Of a stretch of DNA of 64,000 bases, positions 1 through 10,094 are shown one piece after another. The notes beneath the pieces are model-generated. The model had not been told where the DNA came from, made no database searches, and saw only the letters and a program-made list of their open reading frames with translations. Positions within the stretch are counted from its first letter, which is position 1. Each line of letters starts with the position of its first letter. The position numbers and the translations under genes are program-made. This DNA is from Botrytis cinerea B05.10 (lineage: Eukaryota; Ascomycota; Leotiomycetes; Helotiales; Sclerotiniaceae), in the NCBI RefSeq assembly GCF_000143535.2, contig NC_037319.1, positions 1,116,001 to 1,180,000 on the forward strand, read 5' to 3'.

Positions 1-2916
1 AATAATCACATTCCCTTATCTTCTTCGCCAATAAGTACACTAGGCCGTAGAAGACCTGTGAGCTACCAAATGGATGGAAACCTCCCATACAGTCCTGAAG
101 AATATCACTCCGCGCTGGCTTATGCAGCTCGACGTACCTCGAGCTATTCACAACAATCACAGGCGATGCGATATAATCCTTATCCGCCACTCCCACATCA
201 ACCTCAAGCCCACTTCCATGGAGCGCCTGATACCAATCTTATGCTGTCACCAAGAACTCCGGGCCTGGTCCCTGGTGAGAAAGGCTTTTTTTGTGGATTT
301 GATACTTATCCGGCTCAAGATACAAACAAACCTCCAAACAGCGTGATTGTCACTGGATTTGAGGGTGGACTTAGTGTTCATAATGTTACGAAGAGAGGTC
401 TCAATAGAATCCTTACTTTAGATGGGTTGAGGGGCGGGGTTTACAATACCAAGATCCTTCCGTGGAATGCTTCATCGGAACTTGCTTTCCAATATCCTTT
501 GATCGCGGTCGTTGTACACGGTCCCGTTCGAACAATTAGTGACAGCTCCAGCGCCGAACACACTGCGTCTTCAGAAATTCCTCCCGCTGCAGTTGACGAA
601 GAGGGTTCAAATTCCCCGCGACTACCAACCCGCTCTGTCAACGGCGACAACGATGATGATTTGATAGACTATTATCAAACAACCGTGGAAATATATTCCT
701 TGAGTACAAAGAAACATATTGCCACCCTACTATCTACTCCAAAAATTCACGTACCAATACCTCCATCGAGCCCATTGTTCACAGCACCAGCCCCTATGGG
801 TTCTTTGACAATCCGAGCGGATCGGGGCAACGTTGTCGTAGCTTCCGGTATTACTGGCGAAACATGGATCTTTCGGCAACGGGATGGTAGTGAGAAAGTC
901 GAGTTCAAGTGTATTGGAAAGGTATGGACAACCGTTCAACATGGTCTTTCCGTAGATCCCGCTGTTTTCAACAACGTCGCTGAAGGTGGACGTCAAGCTG
1001 AGGCTAGTCCACGATCTCAATACAAAGCCTCAATACTATCTTTGAATGGACGTTGGCTAGCTTATTGTCCATCAGCAGCAACTTCTCAAATCTCACTCCG
1101 TGCTACCATTCCTGAAAGCCTCGCAACAGGGCGCGTCCCTGGCTTGAATTCACAAGCTCCACCTCATCTTCCTGCCGTAAACTGCCTAGTGGACACTCCT
1201 GGTGGTGAAGGGGTACTGAAACAAGTTCTTCAAGCGGCAACACAAGGAATTGTTGAAATTTCAGGCTATGTTGGCAAACAAGGTGCTCAGTATTGGAATA
1301 ATTATTGGAACAAATCTACACCCCAGCAAACGAACAGTGGGAACGGGTACCCAGCGCCCCAGAATATTTCGCCTCAATTCCCTCCTACGCATGGAATCAA
1401 TAGCCAAGCGAGCACTACAAGTAAGGATCCTGGTCTGATATCAATTCTAGACTTGGACTCGCTCGCCCAGCAAACTTCGGGATCTTCAATTCACCCGTTG
1501 GCTACTTTCCCCGTGCCTCACGGATGTAGTTTCTTGTCACTTGCGCCTAGCGGTCTAGCGTTGTTCACGGCCAGTAGTAAAGGCGATGTTCAGTTTGTCT
1601 GGGACCTTATGCGATTGCACTATTCAAGGTCATCTCTCCTGAAAGGGGCGAGCTCCCAAAATGGAGGACTACATGGGCCACACGTACGACAGATTGCACA
1701 ATTCTCGCGCATGACTATTGCAAGAATTGTGGATGTCGTATGGACTGCACCGCACGGTGAGCGTGCTGCGATGGTTACTGAGCCTGGAACGGTTCATATC
1801 CTCGATCTTCCAGCTAGTGCTTTTACCTGGCCTCCACCACGGCGACGCATTCACTCCGAAAATTCCGAGCAGGTAACTCCTGATGCTAATAGTGCTGCGC
1901 TTTCTGCTGTTGGGGTGGCCTCAAGTGCCGTGTCGTCATTATGGACCGTGGCTAGACCTCTGGTAGGTTCCCGCCGGCGTCGAAGTAGTGTCGGCATTCC
2001 AGGCATCACTGCCGCAAGCGTGAAGTCGCAAGCAGGACAAGGAACACAGGCATTGGCCGCTGGAATTAGCCGTTCTGTGGGCGCTGCAACTGGTAAAATG
2101 AATGAAATGCGAAAATCTGGTGGGACAAAACTGCATCTACCCAAGAGTAGAAACATTCCAAACCCAAACTGCGTGAGGTTCTTCAATGGGAAACATGGCG
2201 ATTCGATTACCGTAGTTGGTGGGGGCATCATACGAATCTATACTGTGAAAGGCAGGAGGGCAGATCGTCCAGCGGATAAGCAAAAAGCATCTAGGGGTGC
2301 CAAATACGTCGAGTATCAAGTACCTTCTCTGCCTGATATTAGAATTGCACCGGGACCGGTGCCCGACGATGTTCTTGAAACTTTGACTAGAGATGCAGGA
2401 GAGAATTGGAAAGCGAGACAAGTATCAACTCGGATGCCGCCCCTATCTGGAGCTGAATCCTCAATACCTCAAGCAGAAATTGAGTCGAATGCTCCATATC
2501 AGCCATTCCATACAGATCGACGAGTTAGTCTCCACGTTTATTGTCACGGAAAGACTAAATCATCTTCTTCAACGTCTACAAGTGATTCACCTGACAATAG
2601 TGTGGCTGATTCGTCCAAGAAGGCGTGGGCATTTGGCGGCCCTATAAGAAGTACGAGACTGGACGTTGGTCCACCTCAACTTACGGAAGACGATTACCAA
2701 GCTTCTTCCTACCACCGAGCTCTCCCATCCTCCGCCATCGAGCGCGTGATGAGGGTTGCAGACAGCAATTTCGAGGATATGGAGCAGATTGTGGTTACTA
2801 CTCGAAGGCGCAAGGGTGCTAGTTCGAACGGTGCCCCAAGGGCAGGTGATGAGGATGAGGAAGGTTTCTTTGAAGATGATTGCGAGGTCCTGGATTTTGC
2901 TAGTCAGCGGGTTTGA
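1..2916 (+). CDS. BCAS3-like WD-repeat protein (5' end may lie outside window)
   Basis: Single open frame ending at TGA 2914-2916. The frame is open back to base 1, and the first in-window ATG is at 70, so either translation starts at 70 (948 residues) or the true N terminus lies left of the window; the upstream residues, including STLGRRRPVSYQ, look coding. The protein resembles fungal BCAS3-domain proteins: a proline-rich N terminus, a beta-propeller-like part starting near SVIVTGFEGGLSVHNV, and a conserved late segment NCVRFFNGKHGDSITVVGGG. The C terminus is acidic (DEDEEGFFEDD). BCAS3 proteins in animals act with PHAF1 at phagophores; a role in autophagy or membrane traffic here is inference. 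No intron is needed. It is convergent with the next gene, with 971 bp between their ends. The family call is from memory of conserved segments; WD blades were not individually resolved. Confidence 0.75.
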   Translation, partial: NNHIPLSSSPISTLGRRRPVSYQMDGNLPYSPEEYHSALAYAARRTSSYSQQSQAMRYNPYPPLPHQPQAHFHGAPDTNLMLSPRTPGLVPGEKGFFCGFDTYPAQDTNKPPNSVIVTGFEGGLSVHNVTKRGLNRILTLDGLRGGVYNTKILPWNASSELAFQYPLIAVVVHGPVRTISDSSSAEHTASSEIPPAAVDEEGSNSPRLPTRSVNGDNDDDLIDYYQTTVEIYSLSTKKHIATLLSTPKIHVPIPPSSPLFTAPAPMGSLTIRADRGNVVVASGITGETWIFRQRDGSEKVEFKCIGKVWTTVQHGLSVDPAVFNNVAEGGRQAEASPRSQYKASILSLNGRWLAYCPSAATSQISLRATIPESLATGRVPGLNSQAPPHLPAVNCLVDTPGGEGVLKQVLQAATQGIVEISGYVGKQGAQYWNNYWNKSTPQQTNSGNGYPAPQNISPQFPPTHGINSQASTTSKDPGLISILDLDSLAQQTSGSSIHPLATFPVPHGCSFLSLAPSGLALFTASSKGDVQFVWDLMRLHYSRSSLLKGASSQNGGLHGPHVRQIAQFSRMTIARIVDVVWTAPHGERAAMVTEPGTVHILDLPASAFTWPPPRRRIHSENSEQVTPDANSAALSAVGVASSAVSSLWTVARPLVGSRRRRSSVGIPGITAASVKSQAGQGTQALAAGISRSVGAATGKMNEMRKSGGTKLHLPKSRNIPNPNCVRFFNGKHGDSITVVGGGIIRIYTVKGRRADRPADKQKASRGAKYVEYQVPSLPDIRIAPGPVPDDVLETLTRDAGENWKARQVSTRMPPLSGAESSIPQAEIESNAPYQPFHTDRRVSLHVYCHGKTKSSSSTSTSDSPDNSVADSSKKAWAFGGPIRSTRLDVGPPQLTEDDYQASSYHRALPSSAIERVMRVADSNFEDMEQIVVTTRRRKGASSNGAPRAGDEDEEGFFEDDCEVLDFASQRV

Positions 2917-3887
2917 TCGATTACAAATTCTTCAGCCAAATCTTTTCGCACTTTGTGGCAAGCGCATTCAACACAACGATCGGCCGAGAAGAGGTTTGGT
3001 CTATGACCCACGGTGATACACTTATAAACAATTGCTCGCCTTTTGATTTCGATAGAAGGTAATAGGGCCTTCACAGGTTTCCTAGCATTGCATCTTTTCA
3101 ATTTTTCTGTAGTTGAATCTCTATAGGGAGTCTGCGGTGAGCACTTATGCATAGCTTAGGTTTAACGGCGTTTTTGGTTAAGGACATACAAGTCTTTGGG
3201 CTGGGCGAGCTAGAGGCTAGGGTACTGGTGATATGGAATAGCTGGGATTATACAGAATGGCCTGATATGCTTTTGTGAGATACCATAAACAAGAATACAA
3301 CAAGTAATTTTCCAATTGGCAATATCTATTCTCTACGCAACATTGATTTTTTGTGTCCAGATGCATTATTCCAATGTTTTGATTGTGCATTTGAACCCGT
3401 GTTGACGGTCTTATACACTCTTTCATAGTCAATGGGGTATCAGAGATATTGTGTACAAAATGTAAAAGGCCACTTGTGCTCTGTTATGAATGTAAGTCTC
3501 AAAATTTGAATAAAACCTATACTAACCCTCATGTCATTGGTCTACCTCGAGGATACACGTGTAGAACGTAAATCGCGCATGCGTAATACATCACAAATTT
3601 GTGGGCACAAGTTTCATAGTCCCGTTCCCATGCCTTGGTTACCTTTTGGGAGATTCCGGCGATTATTAGATAGCAAGAAACACGGTGGTTTGAATTAAGG
3701 GCTTGAGATTGCTCTCCATATCGCGACTACTGGGCAAAGATGCAGTGGTCTTTTTCGGATCACTTCAATTGTACTTAAAAGATCGGTGTCATATCTGAGA
3801 ATATTCTAATGCCATGTCTGGACTTCCGCCGACTATGGCTGGGTCTTCTGTAAAGCCTTGAGAATGAGGTCCTTGGCCCACGATGCC
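2917..3887. other. Intergenic region between convergent genes
   Basis: This 971-bp gap holds the two facing 3' ends. I see no long coding frame, tRNA or repeat. Composition is moderately AT-rich but not RIP-like, since CpA and TpG remain common. It presumably carries the 3' UTRs of both neighbours. Confidence 0.6.
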
Positions 3888-5351
3888 CTACATAAACCGC
3901 CATATTGCTCCTGCAACCGGCGTATTATCATTGTCCTCCATGCTCCCGTTTACACTTTTAATCCATTCCTGTTCTAATGCCATCGCATCTGATTCTATTT
4001 GTGCCATGGTCTGCATCTCTAGAAGCATACCACCGACCAAGGCCCTGAGCCCACCAACCACACTTGCCATTGTAGACTCTTTTTCTAAACTTCCGAGATC
4101 TTCCAAGGCATCTCGCCATCCTGCTAATTTCCTGTTCAATACCAAGCATTCATCTTTCCATGCCAAATCTAGTTCCTCGATGAACACTATTTCCTCTTCC
4201 TCGTCCAACATCTGATCGTGATCCCTATCCCTCAATATCTCCTCACATCTGATAACCCACTTCTCAAACTTCCTCACGAGCCTCGCATATTTTCCTCCAG
4301 GCTCGCCTAGATTCCAAGCTTCATTGAGCACTTCATCGAGTAGTTGTATCTTCTCCTCTAAGCCCCACCCAGGAATTCCTATATCTTCCCACTCTTTGAA
4401 AGCAGCAGCATTGATTCGTCCCGCTTCCTCTACCTCCAGGCGAACTAACTCATCATGTCTCTTTACTACTGATTGGAACTTTGCCCCAAGCTTTTTCTTC
4501 GCACTCGCTTTCCATTGTCTGTTTACTAATTCCGCATCCCGATGCAACAAGTGCAATTGTAATAATTCATTCTGGAGCTTTGCGGTTTCCGCGGTTATCG
4601 CGATGTTCGCTGGGAGTTTGCTGGGAGTCGGGGCGGCGAGAAAGGACGCAGTATGTGGTTTAGAACCAACGTTTTTTGCTGGGGAAAAGTGCTGTTGAAG
4701 AGTCGAGAATGCAGGTTTGCGAATGGATGAATCTGCGTATAGAGATTGTGGGCGTGCTCTCACTGGGACATCTTGCGGTTGTACTCTCTGCGACGTTTGG
4801 CTCGGTGGACGAGATCTTTGTGACGTTTGACTGGGCGGGCGGGATCGCTGTGATGTTTGACTGGGTGGGCGGAGGACAGTGGAAGAATTGTTCAATATTG
4901 TCGATGAAGAATTTGTCCGTATATGGCACGGTCTCGTAGTAGCAGAAGTGATCGACGAGGTACGTACGTGCCGATTTGTAGAAGTTAGAGGTGGTCTTGA
5001 ACGATCTTTTACGGGTTCGGACGTCGCAGCAGAATTTCGAACAGACGTTGATCGAGCCTGACCACCCGTCGTGGAAGGTTTGGTCACATTTGCCCGGGTC
5101 GATGGGGGACGTATGGTAGCATTGTTGGCACCAATGGAACTCGTCGTCGATGACCGTGTAGATGTGGGAGTGCTCGATGCGGTGGTGGAAATGGTTGTTC
5201 TCCGCGGTTTGATGGTAGTAGGTAAACGGCTGGGTGAGGCTATACTCTCGGGAGCTGCAGCCACAGATGATTTGATATCGGGACGACTTAGATTAGTAAT
5301 TCTCTCTGAAGGTTTGCGAATTGATCTCGTCCTTGATGGTAATGTTGCCAT
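3888..5351 (-). CDS. Disordered plus coiled-coil protein, possibly HAUS8-like augmin subunit
   Basis: 487 residues from ATG 5351 to a stop at 3888-3890, no intron needed. Residues 1 to about 200 are Ser/Thr/Arg/Pro-rich low complexity, including three tandem 10-residue units of the type RPPSQTSQRS. Then comes a segment that I recall as conserved in Pezizomycotina (FSTLQQHFSPAK, then a Pro-rich stretch with PSKLPANIAI) and a predicted coiled coil with LLQLHLLHRDAELVNRQW followed by heptad-like helices to the C terminus. A basic disordered N terminus followed by a coiled coil carrying Leu-rich plus QW signature resembles the microtubule-binding augmin subunit HAUS8 and plant QWRF proteins. That assignment is inference and could be wrong; a generic coiled-coil spindle or septum protein is the alternative. 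Divergent from the gene at 7409. Confidence 0.75.
   Translation of the reverse strand: MATLPSRTRSIRKPSERITNLSRPDIKSSVAAAPESIASPSRLPTTIKPRRTTISTTASSTPTSTRSSTTSSIGANNATIRPPSTRANVTKPSTTGGQARSTSVRNSAATSEPVKDRSRPPLTSTNRHVRTSSITSATTRPCHIRTNSSSTILNNSSTVLRPPSQTSQRSRPPSQTSQRSRPPSQTSQRVQPQDVPVRARPQSLYADSSIRKPAFSTLQQHFSPAKNVGSKPHTASFLAAPTPSKLPANIAITAETAKLQNELLQLHLLHRDAELVNRQWKASAKKKLGAKFQSVVKRHDELVRLEVEEAGRINAAAFKEWEDIGIPGWGLEEKIQLLDEVLNEAWNLGEPGGKYARLVRKFEKWVIRCEEILRDRDHDQMLDEEEEIVFIEELDLAWKDECLVLNRKLAGWRDALEDLGSLEKESTMASVVGGLRALVGGMLLEMQTMAQIESDAMALEQEWIKSVNGSMEDNDNTPVAGAIWRFM
4791..4880. repeat. Three 30-bp in-frame tandem repeats
   Basis: Three consecutive 30-bp units (4791-4820, 4821-4850, 4851-4880) inside the coiled-coil protein gene encode three copies of a ten-residue RPPSQTSQRS-type motif on the minus strand. 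The units differ at several positions. Confidence 0.85.
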
Positions 5352-5741
5352 GGTTTTTGGGTTGGTAGTTATGTTATGATATGTGTGAATTGCAGAATCA
5401 ATTATTTGTTAATGGTTCGGTCGAACAATTGAATGGAACAACTGTGTTGCTATGTTGACATGTTATTTAAATACTGACATCCATCCTAGCGACGTTTTCA
5501 CTTATTGATACTCGAGTACAGCAAGGCCATGCAGAAACGATGCAGCATTGCATGGGGAACAGAATCACTTGAAGTTGCGGTAAGTTACGAAGCTACGAAC
5601 GAGGTTGCTACGGGGAACGCAGCTATTGGCAAGTGCCAGTCAATGGTACTTATTGGCTTGGGTTGCTTTGCTCTTTATATCTGAGGTTGTATGTGTGCAA
5701 TGTTGGAGTCTCTCCATGAGTTTATCAATCAGATAGAAGTA

Positions 5742-5779
5742 CGTCGTGTCGTGTCGTGTCGTGTTGTGTCGTGTCGTGC
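5742..5779. repeat. GTCGT pentanucleotide microsatellite
   Basis: About seven copies of a GTCGT unit, one interrupted by a C-to-T change, in the divergent promoter region. Confidence 0.8.
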
Positions 5780-6206
5780 GTGTTCTTGTCCTTGCGTTTC
5801 TGGTAGAAGTGACTCGCAGTGACTGTCTAGGGTACGGGTATTCGTGGTACCTTACACCATTGATCGAGGTACATACATTATCGCAATCAACGATGCAGCA
5901 CGTCAATCGTATCGACAGAGCGCAGCAAATCAATCGTCAACTCGGCCAATGGACTTGGGTTGATTGATCGAGTAACGACGACGGGATCAAGGGAGTCTGG
6001 CGAGACGAGCAACACATGGGAGAGCAGGTACTGAGAGAGTAATACGATGTAGTCGACACAAATACAATATATTTGATACTTCCTTTCTCTTCACTAATTC
6101 ATTGGTAGGACCACGCGAACTGGGAGATGTCTTGGTCGATGTTCAAACTCAAATTGACGAGTTCAAGTTATATCATATCCACACGTATATATACTGTAGT
6201 ATATAC

Positions 6207-6248
6207 GTATAGTTATACCTAGTATGCGTATAGTTATACCTAGTATGC
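6207..6248. repeat. 21-bp direct duplication
   Basis: Two adjacent perfect 21-bp copies (6207-6227 and 6228-6248), each beginning GTATAGTTATACC. Confidence 0.8.
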
Positions 6249-6534
6249 GTATTGAACATATGTGTATAAGACGAGTACATATAGAAATAGACATATATAT
6301 ATAGATACACGCACAAACGTAACCTTTTCTTCAAACCATCTCCTCACACCTACCTAACCAATAATTGCATTCAGCCCCGATCTCCAATACGAGGTCGAAA
6401 ATGTATTTTCGTAACCTTCCGCTATGCAAAGTCGAGAGTACAACATCACATCATATCACATCAATACGACGACGAGGTATACGCACATGGCAAATTTATC
6501 TTTTCAAGGCCCCTTGCTATCTCATATCGTATCT

Positions 6535-6602
6535 CTCTATCTACCTATCTACATATCTACCTATCTACCTATCTACCTATCTACATATCCACATATCTAT
6601 CT
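6535..6602. repeat. CTAT/CTAC-type microsatellite
   Basis: Degenerate tetranucleotide tract of CTAT and CTAC units in the divergent intergenic region. It makes spurious Tyr/Leu/Ser-rich frames, which I did not annotate. Confidence 0.75.
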
Positions 6603-7408
6603 GCCCGGCATCTACGAAGATCGCCATGACGATCATTCTCACACACACCTGAAGTTTCGACTGTGGAAAACCCCCCGCCGTCTGCGCACGACTCTTGGAA
6701 TTCTAAGTATAGATTGAAAAGAAAAGAGTGGAATAGAAAAGGAACGCCCTCTGACCTTCGCCCTCCATCCTCACTTCCGTCCCTTCTGCCATACCAAAGC
6801 ATGATAATATATCCAACGGCGTGTAAAGCAGCTTGGCAAACAACATGGAATATGCTCAGAAACGCCTCATCTGAAATTCGAGGTAGGTATCCAGACTATC
6901 CGACATCCCATATATTGCTCATGATGGGATGAATTTCAATCAAGTAAAATCCAGCTTCCCTTCCACGGCATCCGTCTTGTTCCCTCCTTTTTCAGTGTAA
7001 ATTTCCTTCTAGAACTCCTCGCCGGTTTCAATTTCATCATCATCAATATCCAAATCCATGCGTTGTAGGACAAGTGCAATAAGCACTTTAGTCAAAACAA
7101 ATGCATGAACTTCTTGCAAGATATCTAGTCCATACATGCCCTTGCGAAGTTCCCCTTTCATCATTCCGTCGTTTGACCATTTCAGGGGATCCCGGTTGGC
7201 GACCTTGTTTTATATCACACCCAAAGTACCAAAGTAAGTCGAATATCTGTGGATTTGTGTGCTTTCTGTCTTCCTTTATTTTTCTCTCATTGTTGCAACT
7301 CTGATTCAATTCACTACATTGAATTGTATTGTTGTATTGAATTATCAATTTCACTTGAACAATCGTTCTTTTCTTTCGAGAAGTCAAGGCCGAGAGGCTT
7401 GAAACAAG

Positions 7409-9094
7409 ATGGACACAGCAGTCAATTCGCCGTATCGAGAGCCCCTCTCGAAGTACACAAAGGCGCTTCCCAGTACACCTATGGAACTGGAAGATTCTCA
7501 ACAAACAATCACGTCAAAAACCTTGCCTTCTTTGCCAGCAAGAACGAGTTCTCTGCCAGAGAGGAAAGGCTCAAAGCCAATGTCAATTCCACGTCGAGCC
7601 GTTGGGAGTACTTCAATCGCGTCAAAAAAGTCTTCCATTTCGAGCATATCATCTTCGGCTTACTCTGATTCTGTCCTTTCTCGAACTTTGTCCGGGAATA
7701 GCAACTTTACCAAAGATTCACTCAGCTATACTGAGTCCGAGTTTCGAAAAACTCCCCCGATACCAGAGAAAGAGGAAGAGAAACAAATATCTCCTGCAAC
7801 ACCAAGAAAGGATACAGGAAGCCCAGAATCTTTATCAAGTTCAAAATCTTCTCCAACGCAAGAAATTTGGAGGAGAAGATCGTTGGTAACCCAGAAGGGA
7901 ATTGAGTTTCCTGATTTGAAACTCTTAAAGAGTAACGGCTCAACTGCAAGTCCTCCTTCCAAAAACGGCAACTCAGCACTCGATCGTTCCTTGCCCAAAC
8001 TACCTAGTCAGGTTCTCCGATATAGAGAGCTTTCTGATCGAGAACGAGGTCTCATACCTGCTCGTGAAGCGCCGCAAGCACCAGTAGTACCGTCGATGGG
8101 CGCAAAGATTTCGAAGCTGAAAGATATCAGCAAACGAAAAGCCACGGATCAGTCTGATGAACTCAGTAGGCATGGCGACCCTGACAATGACCGATCCGGA
8201 CATCTCAGAGAAGGCTATACGTCACAGTCAACAAACCCACCATACTCGCCCCATGGAGGTCTGCCAACACCGGAATATTTAAGATCGGATGAAGATCAAA
8301 GTCAGCCATCTACACCACAGGTGTTTTCACCGTCTACACCATCCAGCGATCTATCATCCGCAGCCCAAATACCAATGAAATCGGATGCTAGTCGCCCACA
8401 CGATATCTCCGTTGCAACAGCGACCGACCGATCTCCACTCATACCTAATCTTCTTCATGGCAACCACTCTCGAAGTCCCTCTGAGACTTTGACCATCACA
8501 TCTCCCCTGGATGTCGTCCGGTCACCGCAACCCCAAAAGCCACATGCCACCAAAACTATCCTTACACCTCAGCCCTCGCCGCCAGCTGAAACGGCATCCT
8601 TCTCGCCATCTATTACATCAACAACTCCAACTGTCACAACAAATCCACATTCCCGTCAGACTTCTCGAACTACTACCTCTCGTGCAACGTCTCTCTCTTA
8701 CTCTTATTTCCCTTTATCGCCCTCCTCACTTCCCGCTCCTGGAACTATTCTACCAGCTCCTCTCATTACATCACAACATATCAATTGCTTTCAAAGTCAC
8801 AGATTCATGCGGCGATCACGAAATAATTTATGTCCACTCCAATGCCAAACTTGCTCGAAGGGAGACTTTGAACAACAATGGAAATGTACATGGTGCTGTT
8901 TGAGGGTGTGTTCTGATTGCATGGCTGTTTTGGCAACAGTACAAAAAGACTTGGGAACTTTTTTGAAATTGATTGGAAAGGATACGCCAAATAAATTCGA
9001 TGGCAAGACAATTATGGTGGGGAAAGATATCGGTGAGGGGAGTCAAAATGCGAACGAGGAGAACGAGAATCACCAAGTGGGTATTGAAGCGTGA
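7409..9094 (+). CDS. Ser/Pro-rich protein with C-terminal C1-like zinc cluster
   Basis: 561 residues, ATG 7409 in a good context (caagATGG), one exon. Residues 1 to about 450 are low-complexity Ser/Pro/Thr-rich, with many SP and TP pairs that are potential proline-directed phosphorylation sites and basic KxxSIPRR-type stretches. A Cys cluster follows at about 464-504: H464, C475, C479-x2-C482, C493-x2-C496, C501-x2-C504. The CX2C-X10-CX2C-X4-CX2C spacing resembles a C1/DC1-type zinc-binding module with Cys in place of the usual His; diacylglycerol binding is not implied because the core is short. The tail is acidic and polar (ANEENENHQ). I do not know a characterised homologue. A signalling scaffold is a guess. 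Confidence 0.75.
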   Translation: MDTAVNSPYREPLSKYTKALPSTPMELEDSQQTITSKTLPSLPARTSSLPERKGSKPMSIPRRAVGSTSIASKKSSISSISSSAYSDSVLSRTLSGNSNFTKDSLSYTESEFRKTPPIPEKEEEKQISPATPRKDTGSPESLSSSKSSPTQEIWRRRSLVTQKGIEFPDLKLLKSNGSTASPPSKNGNSALDRSLPKLPSQVLRYRELSDRERGLIPAREAPQAPVVPSMGAKISKLKDISKRKATDQSDELSRHGDPDNDRSGHLREGYTSQSTNPPYSPHGGLPTPEYLRSDEDQSQPSTPQVFSPSTPSSDLSSAAQIPMKSDASRPHDISVATATDRSPLIPNLLHGNHSRSPSETLTITSPLDVVRSPQPQKPHATKTILTPQPSPPAETASFSPSITSTTPTVTTNPHSRQTSRTTTSRATSLSYSYFPLSPSSLPAPGTILPAPLITSQHINCFQSHRFMRRSRNNLCPLQCQTCSKGDFEQQWKCTWCCLRVCSDCMAVLATVQKDLGTFLKLIGKDTPNKFDGKTIMVGKDIGEGSQNANEENENHQVGIEA

Positions 9095-10094
9095 GAGAAC
9101 TTAACAGTCATACCATGGGATATATACATCTTTGTTGCGGAGTTTAAAAGGGGAAAATGTCATGGGATTTCAAGATCAAAGGCGGTCTTTATGAATCAAT
9201 TTCAATTGTTTCATTGCGCGTAGTATTCGCAACAGTCCGTTTGGATGTATCCTCGGAACTGATCTTGCATATCCACATGCAACCTGATGGGCGATGGTAG
9301 GTATAGCAAAAAGCCGAGCTTCTATTGGGATAACCAGGACTAGCTTTTGTGCATATGACTAGTCATTGATGAATGTATATAGTATATTAGTGATACTCAG
9401 CGAAAACTATCCTGCTATTGTACACCGGATCGGTCAAGGGGTGGCGTGATATCATCAAGGCGAAGTGCATAGTCGGTCTGACCTTCTACTTTCATTTTGA
9501 TCAAGTGGACTCCAGCCCCAAGAGAGTGGCTTTAACCATTCCAATGCCCTTCGAACAGGCCGGTTTTACTTGAGTTATTATGCCCGAGTACAATAAGATG
9601 TCTGCTAGCCTACGCTTGTGACCATGCTTCTTCTCCTTGAGCTAATAGTGCAATTGGTGACAGTAAGAAATAATTCAGAGATGGCAACAGACAAGAAATA
9701 CTTATCACGTCAATATTCCGTTCCCCTTAATCAACATCTGCACATCAAAGTCTCTAGCGAGCTTTCGGGAGGCTTATCTTATCTACAGGGCTGGACTGGG
9801 CTAGCAAAACCTTAAATGACTCATTTTGACTAACCCTGATTCTCGCCCATTTTTGATGAGTCGAAGCCACTTTACTCGATTAGGACAATCCTACTCTCAT
9901 ATGTTTGATGGTTTGGAATCCATCAAGTAATTGCCAGGGTCGCATTCAAAGGGTTTGAGTATATAACAGTAAGTTCCATTCCTTCTTATCGCGAGAAGTC
10001 ATACTAGATCATCAATTGTCTACAACACCACAAGCACTTTACATTACCTGTTCAGTACATCACATCGCTTGCCTCCAAACAACCAACGGCTTTC
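9095..10094. other. Intergenic region with presumed glycosyltransferase promoter
   Basis: About 1 kb between two tandem genes. It presumably holds the 3' UTR of the upstream gene and the promoter of the next; a pyrimidine-rich, CACA-containing leader precedes the ATG from about 9970. No repeat or RNA gene was recognised. Confidence 0.5.

Larger units (their letters stand above)
5352..7408. promoter_or_regulatory. Long divergent intergenic region with several microsatellites
   Basis: About 2.06 kb separates two divergently transcribed genes and must contain both promoters. It has no convincing coding frame. It holds a GTCGT pentamer tract at 5742-5779, a 21-bp direct duplication at 6207-6248, and a pyrimidine/TATC-type tract at about 6535-6602. 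A pyrimidine-rich stretch and the likely 5' UTR of the following gene lie at about 7210-7408. Confidence 0.55.

Noticed and set aside
1851..2421. Minus-strand frames inside the BCAS3-like gene
   Set aside because: Shadows of a long, well-supported plus-strand coding frame.
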